From Bacteroidota bacterium (GTDB taxonomy: Bacteria; Bacteroidota; Bacteroidia; Cytophagales; Cyclobacteriaceae): a stretch of DNA of 64,000 nt. The translations under genes and the position numbers were made by a program. This document shows, one piece after another, positions 28,807 to 37,217 of the stretch. The DNA lies in contig VGMW01000001.1 of assembly GCA_016866235.1 (NCBI GenBank), positions 861,731 through 925,730 of the forward strand. Direction: 5' to 3'. Each line of letters begins with the position of its first letter. Position 1 is the first letter of the stretch. The notes under the pieces are model-generated. The model searched no databases. It was not told the DNA's origin and was given only the letters and a program-made list of their open reading frames with translations.

Positions 28807-30273
28807 TCAATTTAATATAACCTCAGCTTCAATTTCAACCAGATATTCCGGACCGATGAGTTTGGCTTCCACCATGGTATTGGCTGGAAGAATTTTTCCA
28901 AATCTTCTACCATGTGCAAGGGCAACGGGTTCCCAATCTTCTGCGTGTTTCACAAAAATTCTGGTTCTTACCACCGACGCTAATTCAAAACCAAGACTGT
29001 ACAGTGCACCTTCTATTTTATCCAAAACAAATTCAGTCTGCGCTCCCGGGTCATCACCACCGATGAGTCGGCTTCCATGGGTTGCTGTGGTCCCGGAAAC
29101 ATGAATGGTATTTCCGCGCATCACGGCACGGCTATAACCCGCCATAGGCTCCCAAATGGTACCGGTCATGACCACCTTGGTTTCTTTATTAATCTCCCGT
29201 ACCTCAAATGGTGCTGGTAAAGTTGATAGGTGATGGCTCAGATCGCCGCTGGCGGTGAGGTAGGGTGGCTTTCTGTATTCGTCTCCACAGTCACCTGGTA
29301 TTGAATTTAATTCAACCAATTCAGCATCAATTTGCTTAATGGTTTCTGCACTCAGACTAATGGCTGCAAGTTTTTTGTTTTGTTCGAGGTGTGAGGACTC
29401 GCCCAGTCGAGCGCCAACAATTACGCCTCCAACGGCAGGTTTTTGAAGGATATAGCCGGATGCTAAATGGGCGACCGATATTCCAGTTTCCTTCGAAAGT
29501 TTGGCTAGGGTTGTCAAAAGTTTTTGAAATTTTTGCCAACCTCCACTCTGGTCAACAAATCGTTTATACTTCATCAGTGACCAATTGCTTAAGGCTTTAC
29601 TGTCGGGTTCAGGTTGATTCAACCATTTGTCCGATAAAAGTCCACCAGCAACGGTACCAAAGGCGAATAGCTGAATATTTTCCTTCAAACATAATTCAGT
29701 CATTTTACCGGCGGCTCGCTGATCGAGCAATGAGTAACACACTTGGTTGGAGGAAATATTAATCCCGCTTTTTAAAGCGATGTTGAGGTGGGCAGCATCA
29801 AAATTGGTAACGCCGATTCTTTCAATGAGTCCTTCTTCAGTAAGTTTTTGTAACGCGAACAAACAATCCAACCAGACCGGATTCGCATAATGCCATGCAT
29901 GAAATTGCATGACATCAATTTTATTGGACTGCATTCGGCGCAGTGCTTTTTTTACCGCCTCCCGGGTTTTATCGAGAATAAATTGCTCCTTCTTTGACCC
30001 GTCCAACCCCAGCGTTGAAAGTTCAGATGGTTCTGGAACCCATTTGGTCATCATGGTGGCCTGCGTATCGGGGTAATTATTTCTGAAGGCGCCGACTATT
30101 TCCTCAGCTGAGCCATAGTGATCGGCCATATCAAACACGTTGAGTCCAGCATCGGCATAGGCTTTTAATTCCCTTGCAGCATCGGTTGCGTTAACCTTGG
30201 TGCCATGGCGTTCCATGTCGGCTATTTGCCAAAGTCCGGTAATGACTCTTGATTTAATTTTTTCTGAAGACAT
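28807..30273 (-). CDS. Aldo/keto reductase fused to a RidA/YjgF domain
   Basis: A 488-residue two-domain protein. Residues about 1-330 are an aldo/keto reductase with the tetrad in DMADHYGSAEE (Asp, Tyr), MMTKWVPE (Lys) and MQFHAWHY (His). After a linker (about 330-365) the C-terminal domain is of the RidA family (GNTIHVSGTTATHG, and LVEIEAEV at the end). The position of the RidA catalytic Arg105 of E. coli aligns with the Lys of EAKLIGPEYL, so classic imine deaminase activity is doubtful. The frame is continuous, so this is a real fusion. It lies in an operon with the permease (18 bp upstream) and dehydratase (21 bp downstream). Confidence 0.92.
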   Translation of the reverse strand: MSSEKIKSRVITGLWQIADMERHGTKVNATDAARELKAYADAGLNVFDMADHYGSAEEIVGAFRNNYPDTQATMMTKWVPEPSELSTLGLDGSKKEQFILDKTREAVKKALRRMQSNKIDVMQFHAWHYANPVWLDCLFALQKLTEEGLIERIGVTNFDAAHLNIALKSGINISSNQVCYSLLDQRAAGKMTELCLKENIQLFAFGTVAGGLLSDKWLNQPEPDSKALSNWSLMKYKRFVDQSGGWQKFQKLLTTLAKLSKETGISVAHLASGYILQKPAVGGVIVGARLGESSHLEQNKKLAAISLSAETIKQIDAELVELNSIPGDCGDEYRKPPYLTASGDLSHHLSTLPAPFEVREINKETKVVMTGTIWEPMAGYSRAVMRGNTIHVSGTTATHGSRLIGGDDPGAQTEFVLDKIEGALYSLGFELASVVRTRIFVKHAEDWEPVALAHGRRFGKILPANTMVEAKLIGPEYLVEIEAEVILN

Positions 30274-30291
30274 TTAATTTATTCTCCTTTT

Positions 30292-31746
30292 TTAAGGTTG
30301 ACTTGAATTTCTTTTTCTTAACCAATAAATAATACTGCCGACCAACATGACGAGCAGCCAGACTAAAGTTCCTCTGAAATACCATTCCCTTTGAGATCCG
30401 GTGAGATCCTTTCCGATTTGAATTGATAAAAATATCATCAGGCTTACCATCCCTGCTGTGGTCACCACTTTCCTAATCAGACTATTTTTTAAAAATGTAA
30501 TCCGGATCAGAAGATCTGGTTTATGCTCGAGTCGAAAGAGTGTAATGGTAATGATCAGGAAATTGAACATCATCGCCACGACCATGATGTCAATTCCAAG
30601 GAAGAAGTTTCCGGCGAAGTGGCTGCCCAATACCCCGATGCTGGCAACCATGGTGCTGGCAACTATTGAATTAGAGGGTACCAATGTTTTTGAATGGATG
30701 GTTGAAAGGAAGCGTGGAAAAATACCATCTGAAGCCCAGGCGAAAAGCAATCGCGATACGGATAAAATCATTCCGGGTAGATCATTGAGCAATGCTATCG
30801 TAGCGCCAGCAAGAACAGCAAGTGTTAAGCTGGGTGGTAGGAGATAGGCAAGCAGACCAGGTGCAGTAATATTTTTGTGTTGAACCTCATAAGCCATGAA
30901 ACGCCATGGCACCATCTTATACACGGCGGCGGTAAATAATATGTAAAACAAGCCAACGCAGACCACCGCAAGGACCATAGCCCTCGGCAAATTTTTGTGT
31001 GGCTCTTTTGCCTCGCCCCCTGCTTGAGCAATGGTATCGAAACCTATGTAGCTGGAGAATAAAACGGTAGCACCAAAAATTATCTGAAGCGGGTTATAGG
31101 GAATGGCTTCGGCTTCGGGTGGAAGTCTGCCTTCTTTCAATTGGTATGCAGCAAGAAAGTCATTCGCATCCAGAAAAATTCCTGCTACGATTACGATCGC
31201 ACCTGATCCAATCATTAGCCACATCATCGGAATCAGTACATTGCTGTACGTGGATCCACCGCTTAGGTTTAATCCTGCGAACGTCCATAGGATTGCAAGT
31301 GAAATCCATGGTCTCCAGCTGCTGTTTACCAATACCTCAGCGACATCTGGGGCTCCCGCATTGATAAAAAAATCAGCGGCGAAGTCGGGTATGATAAAGG
31401 CGACAACGCCAATAACGATGCTTAGGCCAAACCACTGTGAAAAACTCGCGATAAATCCTGCAAATGGACTTAGCCCTTTTGAAACATACCTGAAGCTGCC
31501 CCCTGCCTCAGGCATGGCCGTCGAGAGGCTGGCATAGGAGAGTGCGGCCAACAGACAAGGTATGGCTGCAAGCAGAAATGAAATGATCACCTGATTTCCG
31601 ATTCCAGGCACATTTTTCTGAATCATGAAAGGAACCACGTGGATAGAAGCGCCCACCATGGAGCACACACCGGTGGCGAGCAGTGCATTAAAGCCGAGTG
31701 ATCGCTTTAAAGTTTTTTGTGGGTTTTCCGAAGATTCAGGAATCAC
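30292..31746 (-). CDS. APC-family permease
   Basis: A 484-residue inner-membrane transporter with about 12 helices and the APC start GFNALLATGVCSMVGASIHVVPF. Further landmarks are GGSFRYVSKGLSPFAGF and FSSYIGFDTIAQAGGEAKEPHKNLPRA. APC members usually carry amino acids or related amines by proton symport or antiport. It is the first gene of the operon with the AKR-RidA fusion, dehydratase and SDR, which may mean the substrate is a hydroxylated amino compound or a sugar acid rather than a plain sugar. Confidence 0.9.
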   Translation of the reverse strand: MIPESSENPQKTLKRSLGFNALLATGVCSMVGASIHVVPFMIQKNVPGIGNQVIISFLLAAIPCLLAALSYASLSTAMPEAGGSFRYVSKGLSPFAGFIASFSQWFGLSIVIGVVAFIIPDFAADFFINAGAPDVAEVLVNSSWRPWISLAILWTFAGLNLSGGSTYSNVLIPMMWLMIGSGAIVIVAGIFLDANDFLAAYQLKEGRLPPEAEAIPYNPLQIIFGATVLFSSYIGFDTIAQAGGEAKEPHKNLPRAMVLAVVCVGLFYILFTAAVYKMVPWRFMAYEVQHKNITAPGLLAYLLPPSLTLAVLAGATIALLNDLPGMILSVSRLLFAWASDGIFPRFLSTIHSKTLVPSNSIVASTMVASIGVLGSHFAGNFFLGIDIMVVAMMFNFLIITITLFRLEHKPDLLIRITFLKNSLIRKVVTTAGMVSLMIFLSIQIGKDLTGSQREWYFRGTLVWLLVMLVGSIIYWLRKRNSSQP

Positions 31747-31804
31747 CCCTTAAGATAATGATTTAACCTCTTTTTAGAGTGTGTTTTAAGCCTTCTTGGA
31801 TGGA

Positions 31805-32749
31805 TTACCGCAAGTTGATGTACCGCGTGAGGGTAAATGAAAAAAATCCACCCTTGGTAAGGCTGAGTACTTCTCCAGGGAGTGCCTTGGGTATGTTGTA
31901 TGTATACATCAGCAAAAGATTCCAGTCCTTAAGATTGAGATTAAGTGGTGCTGAAAGACTGTAATTCATGATTCCTGTCGATGGTGAGGTTCGCTCATAA
32001 TACAGAGGCAGTCCCTGACGCAATCTGGCCAATGTTTCTCTTGGATCTCTGGTATATAAGATCGTTTCAGTAATCTGTTCAACACCAAATAAGACGCTCA
32101 GGGTAGGGAAGAACTGCAGGCTTGTTAGTGGTCCAACTTTGTTCTTCTTAAAATTCATGGAAATCCCAGGATTAACCCTGTGTCCTGTTTTTTGTCCGAG
32201 GTAAAGTCCATACTCCAGGCGTGCATTAAATTTTTTGTATTGGAAAAATCCTGTTGCGCTGGCATTGCTGGTATAGGCGACATAAGCACCATCGGCAAGG
32301 TTATAGAAGTAGCGACTGTATTCAGCTGCGATTGAAAATCCGTTTTTTGGAGCGGACAGGTAACCTGCCGTAAGGGTGCTTAAGAAAAATGAAGGGGAAT
32401 ATTGTCTGCTGAAATAGGTTGAAGCATCGGCATAGAATCCCTTTGGATGGAGATATCCTGCGCCAGCGGTTAGTCCATATTGACCGAAGGCAAATGGCCT
32501 TCCTGTAGCGGTGATGTTGCTGTTGTAGCCTGTCCTGAGTGAAACCATGGCGCCAGATGAAGACGGATCGCTTTCTGCGTCCATAGAAGTCATCAGGCTG
32601 TCGAGCAGTTTAAAAATGTACAGTGAATCAGGCTGGGAGAGAACAGAATCCAGTCTTTCCAGGTCACGGGAAGACATTGCTTCTGGTTGCTGTGCCATAA
32701 GGGGCACCAGAAGGGCACATGCCAATAGGGTAAGAAATGGTCGGATCAA
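31805..32749 (-). CDS. Putative outer-membrane beta-barrel protein of unknown function
   Basis: A 314-residue protein with a Sec signal (MIRPFLTLLACALLVPLMAQ). After a short helical part it is dominated by alternating strands rich in aromatic residues (GYNSNITATGRPFAFGQYG, YLHPKGFYADASTYFS) and ends in a short strand (FTLTRYINLR), typical of outer-membrane barrels. No family recognised. It is the last gene of the sigma-factor operon, 6 bp after the Spy-like gene, so it may be a stress-regulated envelope protein. Confidence 0.75.
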   Translation of the reverse strand: MIRPFLTLLACALLVPLMAQQPEAMSSRDLERLDSVLSQPDSLYIFKLLDSLMTSMDAESDPSSSGAMVSLRTGYNSNITATGRPFAFGQYGLTAGAGYLHPKGFYADASTYFSRQYSPSFFLSTLTAGYLSAPKNGFSIAAEYSRYFYNLADGAYVAYTSNASATGFFQYKKFNARLEYGLYLGQKTGHRVNPGISMNFKKNKVGPLTSLQFFPTLSVLFGVEQITETILYTRDPRETLARLRQGLPLYYERTSPSTGIMNYSLSAPLNLNLKDWNLLLMYTYNIPKALPGEVLSLTKGGFFSFTLTRYINLR

Positions 32750-32755
32750 TTCAGA

Positions 32756-33283
32756 CTAATTTCTGCGCTGACGGAGTTGTTGGTTTTTATCTCTGAAATG
32801 CTCCTTACGCTGCTGCATGTTCCGACGTTGTTGAAGTTGATGCATAACCATCTGCTGAAAGTCTCGCTCAGCGCTGTGAAGCTTAAGCATTTGCTGTGCA
32901 GATATTACTTTCATCAGTCGACCTGAATAGTCCTTTTCAAGATTCAATTCACGCTGTCTGATTTCCATGCCCAGGTTGACCAGCTTTCGCTGCTGCTCAT
33001 CATCGGGCTGACCTTCTCCTGCGCTACGTCGGGCATCAAAAAATTCCCTTCGGAGGTCCTCACGCTTTTTGCTGAACTCATTGTAGACCGGCCAGAATTT
33101 TTCGGCTTGTTCTGGTGTTAATTCAAGTCGTTGGCTAATCACGGCAGCACGCGCCGCCTCGATTTTCGCACGGTCCTTACCGTTGGGTGGAGGTGGTGGA
33201 GGAGGAGGACCATCCTGTCCAAACAGTTGACTGGTGCTGAACATCACCAGTACGACCATGAGTTTTAGCATAGAATGCTTCAT
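32756..33283 (-). CDS. Spy/CpxP-like periplasmic protein
   Basis: A 175-residue exported protein: Sec signal (MLKLMVVLVMFSTSQLFGQ), a proline run (PPPPPPPNG), then helical sequence with the LTPEQAEKFWP motif of LTxxQ (Spy/CpxP-type) chaperones and a long charged, Gln/Arg-rich tail. Such proteins shield misfolded envelope proteins or bind sensors. In Bacteroidota they commonly lie beside an ECF sigma factor, as here: probable anti-sigma gene 1 bp upstream, sigma factor before that. Confidence 0.8.
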   Translation of the reverse strand: MKHSMLKLMVVLVMFSTSQLFGQDGPPPPPPPPNGKDRAKIEAARAAVISQRLELTPEQAEKFWPVYNEFSKKREDLRREFFDARRSAGEGQPDDEQQRKLVNLGMEIRQRELNLEKDYSGRLMKVISAQQMLKLHSAERDFQQMVMHQLQQRRNMQQRKEHFRDKNQQLRQRRN

Positions 33284-33284
33284 A

Positions 33285-33668
33285 TCAATTCAAATTTATA
33301 AATGAATCACTTTCGTTGACAAATATGTATTCCTCCTCAAATTCATCCAGATTTTCAGAGGATATGGTAATGCTTTCTGTGCCTGGACTTTCGTTCATGG
33401 ACAGGTATAAGGTTAGTTGCTCTTCGCTTACGTCGGCCAATAGTTCCTCTGGTGTACCCGATGATGAACCGGTAGGACGAATGAAAAGGCCAATCAATAT
33501 TATGGCTGCCGCCACGCCAACAGGGGCTAGTCTGGTCCAGGAAAATTGAGGGACCGTTGCAGTTTCCTTTTTTTGTACTCTTTCTCTTACCGAATGCTCC
33601 ATTTTTTCAAAGTAGCCATCTGGTACTATAAAAATATTGCGCTTCGGGAATGGATTGTTGTGTTCCAT
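33285..33668 (-). CDS. Probable anti-sigma factor, one membrane helix
   Basis: A 127-residue protein with a cytoplasmic N-terminal half (YFEKMEHSVRERV), a single hydrophobic helix (VGVAAAIILIGLFI) and a short acidic periplasmic end. No zinc HxxxCxxC motif is present, so it is not the ZAS class. Position directly downstream of the ECF sigma gene (15 bp) and upstream of a Spy-like gene suggests it inhibits that sigma factor at the membrane. Its stop lies one base from the Spy-like start. Confidence 0.7.
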   Translation of the reverse strand: MEHNNPFPKRNIFIVPDGYFEKMEHSVRERVQKKETATVPQFSWTRLAPVGVAAAIILIGLFIRPTGSSSGTPEELLADVSEEQLTLYLSMNESPGTESITISSENLDEFEEEYIFVNESDSFINLN

Positions 33669-33683
33669 GATGCTTAGATGATT

Positions 33684-34238
33684 TTAAGAGCCTGAGGTTT
33701 GATTGGACTTAATATATTCTTCAATTTTTTTTACGGCATGATGGTGACTGGCCTTCAGGGCACCTACAGTTGTTCCGGTGACTTCCGCGATTTCTTCATA
33801 TGGCATATCCTCAAAGTATTTCATATTGAAAACCATCCGTTGTTTTTCCGGTAAGGTGAGCAGGGCCTTTTGAAGAAGTTTCTCGATCTCACTGCCATCC
33901 ATTCCGTTTCCATGGTCGATGTGGTTGGCCAGTTCCCGCTCTACATCCACCAACGGTAGCAGGAACCTGGTCCGTTTTCGTTTCAGAAAACTCAAACATT
34001 CATTGGTAGCAATCCTGTATATCCAGGTGAAGAGCTTACTGTTTTCCTGAAAACTTCCAATGTGTCTGAATATCTTAACAAAGACTTCCTGCGTAACATC
34101 ATCGGCATCGTTGTGGTCAATAACCATTCTTCTGACTACCCAGTAGACCCTCTTCTGGTATTCCCGGAGCAACAGGTTGAAACCATAATCTATGGTTTCA
34201 GTGTTCCTGATTTTTTCGAGAATGAACTGATCCTCCAA
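33684..34238 (-). CDS. ECF-type RNA polymerase sigma factor
   Basis: A 184-residue sigma-70 family member. Region 2 has DHNDADDVTQEVFVKIF and FTWIYRIATNECLSFLKR; region 4 (about 125-180) has LPEKQRMVFNMKYFEDM and the helix-turn-helix YEEIAEVTGTTVGALKASHHHA. It directs RNA polymerase to its own promoters. It heads a four-gene unit (sigma, anti-sigma, Spy-like, outer-membrane protein) and likely controls that unit itself; intergenic gaps are 15, 1 and 6 bp. Confidence 0.95.
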   Translation of the reverse strand: MEDQFILEKIRNTETIDYGFNLLLREYQKRVYWVVRRMVIDHNDADDVTQEVFVKIFRHIGSFQENSKLFTWIYRIATNECLSFLKRKRTRFLLPLVDVERELANHIDHGNGMDGSEIEKLLQKALLTLPEKQRMVFNMKYFEDMPYEEIAEVTGTTVGALKASHHHAVKKIEEYIKSNQTSGS

Positions 34239-34331
34239 GTGGTTTTTTGGTAGTCGTTAACCGGCTTTAGACAGCTTTGGTTGGATAAGGTTTAAAGCCA
34301 AAACAAATTTAAATGCTTGTCAATGAAGGCT

Positions 34332-35153
34332 TTACATCAACCAGATGGTTACCAGAAACAAAATCAGCCGGTAGGCTTCCAGGGCGACCTTCAAAACGGC
34401 CAATTGGACCATTGACTTGAATCCAAGCCTCCAACCTGATTCATGGTAGAAAATGGCGCTTGAGCGCACCAGGAAATACAGGTTGGTCAGAATAAATAGT
34501 ACCGTCAGAACATTCTCATTGAGTAGATCTCCGATTGGGAGAATTTTCGCCATCAGGGTGATGACCAGTGCATTTACAAATAGGTTGAAGCACGCCAGTT
34601 CCACCATCAATCCAACATGATCTGTAAAAAACCGTTCACTTTTTCTATAAAGGACATTCAATGGAAGACTTGCAAGAATCGCAAAAACAATAACCAACAA
34701 CTTGGCGTATCCGACAGTGGTTTCATTGTACAGCAGCTCGAAGGCATCGGTAGGAATTCCACCTTCCACCATTTTAAAGCTGCTCATGGTCATGACCATT
34801 TTACCGTAGGTGGTACCCAGTTGTGTTTTCCAGGAGGCATTAAACAATTGAATCAGTGGAAAAAGAAAATAAACCAGGTTGAGGACGAAAAACAATGAAA
34901 GCGGTCTTAGGTACTTTACTGTTCTCCCTTCCGCTATTTCTGCAGAAACAAAACCCGGCTTGGTTAAAACATAACTGAGCGTTCGGAAAACCTTGCTGTC
35001 TGCAAAGGTGATGGCCACCAGAATACTGCTCAGTAAACTTTTGAAGGATCGGTTGGCAGGTAGAATTACCTTTTCACCACAACGGTTGCAATAGAGCCCC
35101 GTGAATCGGTTCTCACAGCTTTTACAAATATGCTCTGAGGCAAAGGTGTCCAT
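34332..35153 (-). CDS. DUF3667 membrane protein with N-terminal zinc ribbon
   Basis: A 273-residue protein. The N terminus has two CxxC knuckles (CKSC, CNRC) about 8 residues apart, a zinc ribbon typical of DUF3667. Then come about five or six helices (LRPLSLFFVLNLVYFLFPLI, LLVIVFAILASLPLNVLY). Function unknown; common in Bacteroidota. Divergent from the GH127 gene (96 bp between starts). The 93 bp to the sigma factor gene hold no visible gene. Confidence 0.88.
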   Translation of the reverse strand: MDTFASEHICKSCENRFTGLYCNRCGEKVILPANRSFKSLLSSILVAITFADSKVFRTLSYVLTKPGFVSAEIAEGRTVKYLRPLSLFFVLNLVYFLFPLIQLFNASWKTQLGTTYGKMVMTMSSFKMVEGGIPTDAFELLYNETTVGYAKLLVIVFAILASLPLNVLYRKSERFFTDHVGLMVELACFNLFVNALVITLMAKILPIGDLLNENVLTVLFILTNLYFLVRSSAIFYHESGWRLGFKSMVQLAVLKVALEAYRLILFLVTIWLM

Positions 35154-35249
35154 TCAATGCGCAAGTTACCGTTTTCCTGCTATTCGGCAGGACGTCTGGC
35201 ATTGACCAACCTGGTCTATTTGACTATATTCAAACGCTAAATTTTTGCC

Positions 35250-37217
35250 ATGAGGTTCTCGATTAAACTCTTTCTGATTGTTGTAAGCTGTCTCACGGTT
35301 GCACAGGCTCAGCAGCCATCCGGACTTGAGCCTATAAACTTTTCTAAAGTCACCATCCGGGATCGATTTTGGAAACCAAGAATTGATCAGGTTACCTCGA
35401 CCACCATTCCGGTTTGCATTGAGCAAACGGAGATTAAAACGCCACGTGTCCGAAATTTTGAAAAGGTTCCCAGAAACGCGGGGGAGAAACATGAGGGGAT
35501 ATTTTATGATGACAGTGATGTTTTTAAAGCGTTGGAAGCCATTGCTTACTCGCTTCGGAACAAACCGGATCCGATGTTGGAGAAAAAAGCCGATGATTGG
35601 ATTGATAAAATTGCTGCAGCTCAATTGCCCGATGGCTATTTGAATACTTACTACACACTCACTGATCTAAATAAGCGTTGGATGGATATGTCCATGCATG
35701 AGGACTACAACGGTGGGCACCTTATTGAAGCGGCGGTTGCCTATTATGAGGCAACCGGAAAACGTAAACTGCTCGACGTGGCGATCAAATTCGCTAATCA
35801 TTTTGATTCAATTTTTGGTCCGGGTAAACGTCATTGGGTGACAGGACATGAGGAGTTGGAACTTGCACTTGTAAAATTGTTTCGTATCACCAAAGACCGT
35901 CGTTACCTGGAACTTTCGAATTGGCTATTGGAAGAGCGCGGTCATCGTTATGCTGTTGGTTATACCTGGACCGACTGGAAGGACACTGCCTACGCACAGG
36001 ATGTAATTCCGGTCCGAAACCAACGGGAAATCACCGGACATGCTGTGAGGGCAATGTATCTGTACACCGGCGCTGCTGATGTGGCCAGTTATACTGGTGA
36101 CCAGGGATATGTTGATGCGATGAAAGCTGTTTGGGAAGATGTGGTTTACCGCAACATGTACATCACCGGCGGTATTGGTTCCTCCGGAAGTAATGAAGGA
36201 TTTTCAGTTGATTATGATCTACCCAATGAAAATGCCTACTGTGAAACATGTGCTTCCGTTGGAATGGTTTTCTGGAATCAGCGGATGAATCAATTGACGG
36301 GCGATACACGATACATCGATATTTTGGAGAGGAGTTTGTACAATGCCGCCAACGACGGACTTTCATTAGACGGGAAATTATTTTTTTATGGAAACCCTCT
36401 TGCCTCCGATGGTCGTCATAAGCGTAGGGAATGGTTTGGAACGGCATGCTGCCCCTCCAACATTGCCAGACTGGTTTCTTCCCTGGGCAACTACATCTAT
36501 GCTTCCAATTCCAAAACTGTTTTTGTGAATCTTTTTGTCGCCAGTTCAACCAGCATTGATCTGACTTCGGGCAAACTTTCGCTCGAACTGGACTCTAATT
36601 ATCCGTGGGAGGGAAAGGTATTGGTTAAGGTCAATCCGGAAAAGAAAAAGCTGCGGTTCCCTCTGGCCATTCGTATTCCAGGTTGGGTATTGGGTCATCC
36701 GGTTCCGGGCAACAGTTATACGTATCTGAATTATTCCGGATCACAGTACGCACTAAAAGTCAACGGACAACCTGTGGCTTACAATCTGGAAAATGGATAT
36801 GCGGTGATCGAACGCGAATGGAAAAAGGGTGATGTACTTGAAGCTGATTTTCCAATGGAGGTTCGCAGGGTGGTTGCTAAACCTGAAATTAAGGAAGACG
36901 TTAATCGGGTTGCTCTTGAGCGTGGGCCATTGGTTTATTGCGTTGAACATCCGGACAATGATGGCAAGGTTATGAATCTTGTTCTCCCGGATCAGATTCA
37001 GTTACAAACGCAATTTGAGGCCAGTCTTCTTGGCGGAGTTCAGACCATTTCGGCCGATGTACCCGTGGTGGTTCCTACAGCCGATGGTAACGGCGTGGTC
37101 ACTGAAGTCAGGAAGATGAAGGCAATTCCTTATTACTCCTGGGCTAACCGTGGGCAAGGTGAAATGCAGGTTTGGATTCCAAGAAAAATCTCAGGTGTTC
37201 GCCTTAGTGCGCGCTAG
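35250..37217 (+). CDS. Glycoside hydrolase family 127 protein (DUF1680)
   Basis: A 655-residue exported glycosidase with a Sec signal (MRFSIKLFLIVVSCLTVAQAQ). The zinc-thiolate site of GH127 beta-L-arabinofuranosidases is complete: CETC with Glu332 and Cys334, and ACCPSN with Cys400 and Cys401; one of the Cys residues is the nucleophile in the family. An alpha/alpha-toroid part (about 30-410) is followed by beta domains. It likely releases L-arabinofuranose or a related sugar from plant-type glycans in the periplasm. It is single, with divergent and convergent neighbours. Its last 14 bp overlap the end of the convergent sulfhydrylase gene. Confidence 0.94.
   Translation: MRFSIKLFLIVVSCLTVAQAQQPSGLEPINFSKVTIRDRFWKPRIDQVTSTTIPVCIEQTEIKTPRVRNFEKVPRNAGEKHEGIFYDDSDVFKALEAIAYSLRNKPDPMLEKKADDWIDKIAAAQLPDGYLNTYYTLTDLNKRWMDMSMHEDYNGGHLIEAAVAYYEATGKRKLLDVAIKFANHFDSIFGPGKRHWVTGHEELELALVKLFRITKDRRYLELSNWLLEERGHRYAVGYTWTDWKDTAYAQDVIPVRNQREITGHAVRAMYLYTGAADVASYTGDQGYVDAMKAVWEDVVYRNMYITGGIGSSGSNEGFSVDYDLPNENAYCETCASVGMVFWNQRMNQLTGDTRYIDILERSLYNAANDGLSLDGKLFFYGNPLASDGRHKRREWFGTACCPSNIARLVSSLGNYIYASNSKTVFVNLFVASSTSIDLTSGKLSLELDSNYPWEGKVLVKVNPEKKKLRFPLAIRIPGWVLGHPVPGNSYTYLNYSGSQYALKVNGQPVAYNLENGYAVIEREWKKGDVLEADFPMEVRRVVAKPEIKEDVNRVALERGPLVYCVEHPDNDGKVMNLVLPDQIQLQTQFEASLLGGVQTISADVPVVVPTADGNGVVTEVRKMKAIPYYSWANRGQGEMQVWIPRKISGVRLSAR

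Noticed and set aside
35166-35624. Minus-strand frame of 152 codons across the start of the GH127 gene
   Set aside because: It overlaps the GH127 coding region almost completely and shows no domain or signal.
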